NCBI RefSeq assembly: GCF_009392895.1
Contig: NZ_CP045488.1
Coordinates: 1,736,001-1,800,000 of the forward strand
Source: Natronorubrum aibiense
GTDB taxonomy: Archaea; Halobacteriota; Halobacteria; Halobacteriales; Natrialbaceae
Length of the DNA stretch: 64,000 bases
Direction of reading: 5' to 3'
The notes under the pieces are model-generated. The model was not told the origin of the DNA. It ran no database searches and saw only the letters and a list, made by a program, of their open reading frames with translations. Shown piece after piece: positions 60,535 to 64,000 of this stretch. Position numbers and translations under genes: made by a program. Position 1 is the stretch's first letter. Every line of letters starts with the position of its first letter.

Positions 60535-61314
60535 ATGCAGTCACCACCCGGCGATCGGTCTCGAGTAACCCTCTCGACCGGCCACGAGATCGCCCTCCCG
60601 CTGGAACTCTCTCTGGCGGTCGGCGGCGTGATCGTCCCGGCCCGGCGCCGGCGACTCGAGGCACTGTTGCCTGCACCCCTGAGTTCGCTCGCGATCGCAC
60701 CCGGCGTCGGCTGTGTCGCGCTCGTTGGGATCCAGTACCATCGTGTCGGCGGTCCGAGCGACGAGACTGCGACAGCGACCACCGCGGACGCCGGCCTAGA
60801 GCCCTACGACGAGTTCGCGGTCATCGTGCCCGCCGTCCGCGGCGGCCGGACCACCGTACCGCTCGCTCAACTCACCGACGCCGAACTCGGCGGCTACGTC
60901 CACTGGCTGCCCGTCACGACCGAGCCGTCGGTCGCGCTCGGCCGCGAGATCTGGGGATACCCCAAAGAACGGATTCCGATCACGATCACGGACGGACCAC
61001 GCGGGATTCGAACCGTCGTCGATGGGGGTGATGGAAAGCAGGTACGACTTGAGGTGACTCGCCCGCGCACGCGAAAGACAACGATTGATCGTGACTGGGC
61101 GCTATGGAGTTACACGACGATGAACGGCGACGTCGTGCGAACGCAGGCACTGCTCCGAGGTGACCTCGCCGTCGGCACGCCGCTGAGCACGACGCTCGAA
61201 CTCGGCCCCGAACTGCAGACGGAACTGGGTTGCTGGAACCGCCCGCTTGCACGGCTATACGGCTCTCGAGTACGCGCGTGGTTGTTCGACGGCGAGGCGG
61301 TTGCTGAGGCCTGA
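60535..61314 (+). CDS. acetoacetate-decarboxylase-family protein
   Basis: A 259-residue protein of the ADC superfamily. The motif GREIWGYPKERIP holds the lysine that forms a Schiff base in acetoacetate decarboxylase. The following residue is Glu, where I recall a second lysine in the classical enzyme, so true decarboxylation of acetoacetate is uncertain. Other family members act on different keto acids. ATG 60535 is chosen from the TATA box upstream; a frame to 60496 exists. Confidence 0.7.
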   Translation: MQSPPGDRSRVTLSTGHEIALPLELSLAVGGVIVPARRRRLEALLPAPLSSLAIAPGVGCVALVGIQYHRVGGPSDETATATTADAGLEPYDEFAVIVPAVRGGRTTVPLAQLTDAELGGYVHWLPVTTEPSVALGREIWGYPKERIPITITDGPRGIRTVVDGGDGKQVRLEVTRPRTRKTTIDRDWALWSYTTMNGDVVRTQALLRGDLAVGTPLSTTLELGPELQTELGCWNRPLARLYGSRVRAWLFDGEAVAEA

Positions 61315-61388
61315 ACGTGTGTCTCGAATCCAGGTAAAAACAGCGAGGAACGGACACGTGTAAGTACAGTGGTTCCTAACGGCGCACC

Positions 61389-62297
61389 ATGGCCGAAGAT
61401 ACTGATCTCGAGGAACTGCGACGCGGAACTGATCTCGTCAAACGTGGATTCGCTCGGATGCAGAAAGGCGGCGTCATCATGGACGTTGTCAACAAAGAAC
61501 AGGCGCGGATCGCCGAAGACGCCGGCGCGGTCGCCGTCATGGCACTCGAAGCGGTCCCAGCAGACATCCGCAAACGTGGCGGCGTCGCTCGGATGGCAGA
61601 CCCCGCAGACGTCGAGGAGATCGTCAACGAGGTCTCGATTCCGGTCATGGGCAAGGCCCGAATCGGCCACACGAAGGAAGCTCAGATCCTCGAGGCCGTC
61701 GGTGTCGACATGATCGACGAGTCGGAAGTCCTGACCCCGGCTGACGACGCCTACCACATCGACAAACGTGACTTTACCGCGCCGTTCGTCTGTGGCGCGC
61801 GCAACCTCGGCGAAGCCCTGCGCCGGATCAGCGAGGGTGCGGCGATGATCCGCACCAAAGGCGAGGCCGGCACCGGCGACGTCAATCAGGCCGTCCACCA
61901 CCAGCGAACGATCAAAGGCGAGATTCGCAAACTCGAGGGCATGAGCCACGAGGAACGCGAGGCCTACGCCCGCGAGATCGAAGCGCCCGCGGAACTGGTC
62001 CACGAGACCGCCGAGATGGGCCGGCTGCCAGTCGTCAACTTCGCCGCCGGCGGGATCGCGACGCCCGCAGACGCAGCGTTGATGATGCACCACGAGTGTG
62101 ACGGCATCTTCGTCGGCAGCGGGATCTTCGGCGCGGAGAACCCCGAAGCGATGGGTGAAGCGATCGTCGAAGCGACGAACAACTGGGATGACCCCGAGCG
62201 ACTCGCAGACATCTCGAAGAACCTCGGCAAAGGGATGAAAGGCGACGCAAACGTCGACCTCCCCGAAGAGGAGAAACTGCAAGGCCGCGGCGTCTAG
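61389..62297 (+). CDS. pdxS: pyridoxal 5'-phosphate synthase lyase subunit PdxS
   Basis: A 302-residue PdxS/Pdx1 that makes pyridoxal phosphate from ribose 5-phosphate, glyceraldehyde 3-phosphate and ammonia. Family motifs include [43 protein letters not shown] (catalytic lysine) and [15 protein letters not shown]. The ammonia-supplying partner PdxT is not in the window. It starts at the ATG at 61389. An IS1341-type element lies 30-40 bases beyond its stop. Confidence 0.96.
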   Translation: MAEDTDLEELRRGTDLVKRGFARMQKGGVIMDVVNKEQARIAEDAGAVAVMALEAVPADIRKRGGVARMADPADVEEIVNEVSIPVMGKARIGHTKEAQILEAVGVDMIDESEVLTPADDAYHIDKRDFTAPFVCGARNLGEALRRISEGAAMIRTKGEAGTGDVNQAVHHQRTIKGEIRKLEGMSHEEREAYAREIEAPAELVHETAEMGRLPVVNFAAGGIATPADAALMMHHECDGIFVGSGIFGAENPEAMGEAIVEATNNWDDPERLADISKNLGKGMKGDANVDLPEEEKLQGRGV

Positions 62298-62336
62298 CTG
62301 GCTGCCAGCGAAACTATCTTTGAACAGCGAGAGAAT

Positions 62337-62354
62337 CCCGGCGTTTACGCCGGG
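62337..62354. repeat. left-end hairpin of the IS1341-type element
   Basis: Stem cccggcg/cgccggg (7 bp, perfect) with loop ttta. IS200/IS605 elements are recognised by such subterminal hairpins. Confidence 0.6.
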
Positions 62355-62455
62355 CGTGAATCGCGTCACTCGACTACACAATCCACAGTCGATGGCAAGC
62401 TGGATATTTAACGTGAATCCACACCACTAAGTTGGATTGTCTATATAGGCTATGT

Positions 62456-63706
62456 ATGGCGATTCAGGTCACTCGCACCTATGTTGGTTCCATTCAGAAT
62501 CAGCGACAGGTCTGCGATGACCTGGATTTGCTCGGAGACTCCGCCTCGAAGATCTGGAACGTCGCACGCTGGACAGCCGACCGCATCTGGGATGAAATCG
62601 GTGAGATTCCCGATGAAGGGACGCTCAAAGCGTACATGAAGAACCAAGCGTGCTGGAAAGACCTAAACGCACAATCCAGTCAGAAAGTCATCGAAGAACT
62701 TTCTGACGCTTTCCAGTCATGGTTCGACCTGCGACACAAGTTTGACGAGGCGAATCCGCCCGGCTACCGTAAACACGGCGACACTCGACCCAAGAGTACG
62801 GTCACGTTCAAAGCAGACGGCTTCAAACACGACCCCGAGAATAACCGAGTCAGACTCTCAAAGGGCAAGAACCTGAAAGAGAACTGGTCGGACTTCATCC
62901 TTTGTGAGTACCAGACCCGGCCAGACGTTGACCTCACAGAAGTCAACAGCGTGCAGAACGTGCGCACCGTCTGGAATGGTGACGAGTGGGAACTACACCT
63001 CGTCTGCAAAGTCGAACTCGAAACCAACGATTCCGCAGGCGACGAAGTGGCAGGAATCGACCTCGGTATCAAGAACATTGCCACTGTCGCATTCCCCGGC
63101 GAATACGTCCTGTATCCCGGCAACTCGCTCAAACAGGACAAACACTACTTCACCCGAGTAGAGTACGACACGGAGGGTGAGAACGGTCCCTCAGAGAAGT
63201 CGATGTGGGCACGCCGGAAACTCGCTGATCGAGAGACACACTTCTACCACACGCTTACGGACGCCATCATCACGGAGTGTGTCGAACGCGGTGTTGGAAC
63301 GCTCGCGGTGAGCTGGCCCGAAGACGTGCGAGAGTCCGACTGGGGCAAGACCGGCAACAAGAAAATCCACACGTGGGCGTTCGACCGCATCTACCAGTAT
63401 CTCGAATACAAGGGCGAGATTCGTGGTGTCGAGGTGCTGAAAGAGAACGAGTGGGATACCTCGAAGATGTGTTCACGGTGTGGCGACGACACGAAGTCGA
63501 ACCGTGTCGAACGTGGTCTGTACGTCTGCTCGTCGTGTGAGTTGGTAGCCAACGCGGACTGCAACGGAGCGGAGAATATGCGCCAGAAGATAACTCCGAG
63601 TCCTCACGGTGAGGATAGGAGTAACGGCTGTGTGGCACAGCCATCGGTACACCTGTTCGACCGCGAGAGCGGGACGTTTCACACGAGAGAACAGGTCGTG
63701 TCGTAG
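62456..63706 (+). CDS. tnpB: TnpB (OrfB) RNA-guided nuclease of an IS1341-type element
   Basis: A 416-residue TnpB. RuvC residues appear intact: Asp in GIDLGIKNIA, the presumed Glu in AVSWPEDVRES, and Asp in NADCNGAENM. The zinc ribbon is CSRC...CSSC. The start at ATG 62456 gives the usual MAIQVTRTYVGS opening. TnpB proteins cut DNA guided by an RNA from the element's right end and help retain the element after excision. No tnpA is adjacent. Confidence 0.92.
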   Translation: MAIQVTRTYVGSIQNQRQVCDDLDLLGDSASKIWNVARWTADRIWDEIGEIPDEGTLKAYMKNQACWKDLNAQSSQKVIEELSDAFQSWFDLRHKFDEANPPGYRKHGDTRPKSTVTFKADGFKHDPENNRVRLSKGKNLKENWSDFILCEYQTRPDVDLTEVNSVQNVRTVWNGDEWELHLVCKVELETNDSAGDEVAGIDLGIKNIATVAFPGEYVLYPGNSLKQDKHYFTRVEYDTEGENGPSEKSMWARRKLADRETHFYHTLTDAIITECVERGVGTLAVSWPEDVRESDWGKTGNKKIHTWAFDRIYQYLEYKGEIRGVEVLKENEWDTSKMCSRCGDDTKSNRVERGLYVCSSCELVANADCNGAENMRQKITPSPHGEDRSNGCVAQPSVHLFDRESGTFHTREQVVS

Positions 63707-63768
63707 ACCAGCAAATATCCCACCTGCGGTACGGGAAGCCGTGCCGTTTACGGCGCGGAGGATGTCAC
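63640..63768 (+). ncRNA. candidate TnpB guide RNA (omegaRNA/reRNA) region
   Basis: In this family the guide RNA covers the 3' end of tnpB and the right end of the element, and its last bases come from flanking DNA. Here the end of tnpB is followed by a hairpin (63739-63758: stem ccgtgccg/cggcgcgg with one G-T pair, loop ttta) and the end sequence ggaggatgtca. The guide would begin near 63769. The extent is an estimate from the known architecture. Confidence 0.4.
63739..63758. repeat. right-end hairpin of the IS1341-type element
   Basis: An 8-bp stem with one wobble pair and a ttta loop, matching the loop of the left hairpin. Probably both a transposition signal and part of the guide RNA scaffold. 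Confidence 0.6.
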
Positions 63769-63844
63769 TCCGTGTGCAGACGGTCCAGAGCTGCAACTGA
63801 TCGATAAGTAACTCCGTTTTACGCGTACACAGTTTGTCCTCTGT

Positions 63845-64000
63845 ATGACTCAGGCGATATCCCCATCGACCGTCGAGCAACTGTCCGATCAGATCGAAGC
63901 GGGAACCGCACTGTTGCTTCGGGAAATCAGCGACGGTGCCTCGGGCGAGACGCTGTCGTCGACGGCGAACGAACTGTGGGACGTCGTCGAGGAAGTCGAA
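63845..64000 (+). CDS. start of an unidentified gene, truncated by the window edge
   Basis: Fifty-two residues from ATG 63845 (MTQAISPSTVEQLSDQIEAG...). They are acidic and helical, with an end rich in Glu and Val (ELWDVVEEVE). The frame is open to the last base. Codon use fits the host. The family is not recognisable from this fragment. Confidence 0.55.
   Translation, partial: MTQAISPSTVEQLSDQIEAGTALLLREISDGASGETLSSTANELWDVVEEVE

Larger units (their letters stand above)
62330..63768 (+). mobile_element. IS200/IS605-family IS1341-type element (tnpB only)
   Basis: A tnpB gene without tnpA, framed by hairpins with the same ttta loop: left at 62337-62354 and right at 63739-63758. The outer limits are estimated from these hairpins and from the ggaggatgtca end seen in other haloarchaeal elements. 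Such elements rely on a TnpA elsewhere for movement. It is inserted downstream of pdxS without breaking a visible gene. Confidence 0.75.

Overview
The window is chromosomal DNA from a haloarchaeon, probably of the Natrialbales (Natrinema/Haloterrigena/Natronorubrum type). The basis is a GC-rich genome with very acidic proteins, an archaeal A-type ATP synthase operon, a PAN proteasome ATPase, a pyruvoyl arginine decarboxylase, a bacterio-opsin-activator (Bat-like) regulator, Tfx and DUF373 proteins, and TATA boxes placed for leaderless transcripts. I found no rRNA, tRNA or CRISPR array.

Layout. 1-9 kb: the end of a membrane-anchored Mrr-type nuclease gene, a double SRPBCC protein, a flavodoxin, a heavy-metal P-type ATPase with altered metal motifs, a membrane beta-propeller protein, a sulfatase-like hydrolase and a decayed sulfatase remnant. 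9-15.5 kb: housekeeping genes (truA, NifU-like, oligoendopeptidase F, pan, pdaD, small conserved proteins). 15.5-26.2 kb: the A-type ATP synthase, atpHIKECFAB, with atpD displaced behind an acyl-CoA ligase gene. 26.4-41 kb: a quinone-type methyltransferase, secreted and pilin-like proteins, a radical SAM protein, DUF373, a polyprenyl synthase, etfBA, a TRAM protein, a metallo-hydrolase, Tfx and a Bat-like sensor-regulator.

41.0-50.5 kb is the most unusual part. It is an AT-rich integrated element of about 9.45 kb bounded by a perfect 57-bp direct repeat (41004-41060 and 50452-50508). The repeat is not in a tRNA gene; it spans the start codon and first 16 codons of a protein-coding gene. The right copy keeps that gene (50459-51361, a CARF-like/winged-helix regulator) complete but under a promoter from the element. 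The left copy leaves an 18-codon stub behind the presumed native promoter. The element encodes a tyrosine integrase, an unrecognised two-gene operon whose second gene may have a nuclease-like fold, a zinc-finger/pentapeptide-repeat/ion-channel fusion, a small ribbon-helix-helix-like protein coupled to a primase-like replication protein, an Mrr-fold protein without its catalytic lysine, and a two-helix membrane protein. I see no virion genes, so an integrative plasmid or satellite carrying possible defence cargo is the best reading.

51.4-64 kb returns to host sequence: a secondary-alcohol-dehydrogenase-like enzyme, a large RND/MMPL transporter, a conserved hypothetical, valS, a small winged-helix protein, a DUF1405-like membrane protein, an acetoacetate-decarboxylase-like protein, pdxS, an IS1341-type tnpB element with hairpin ends, and the start of an unidentified gene at the right edge.
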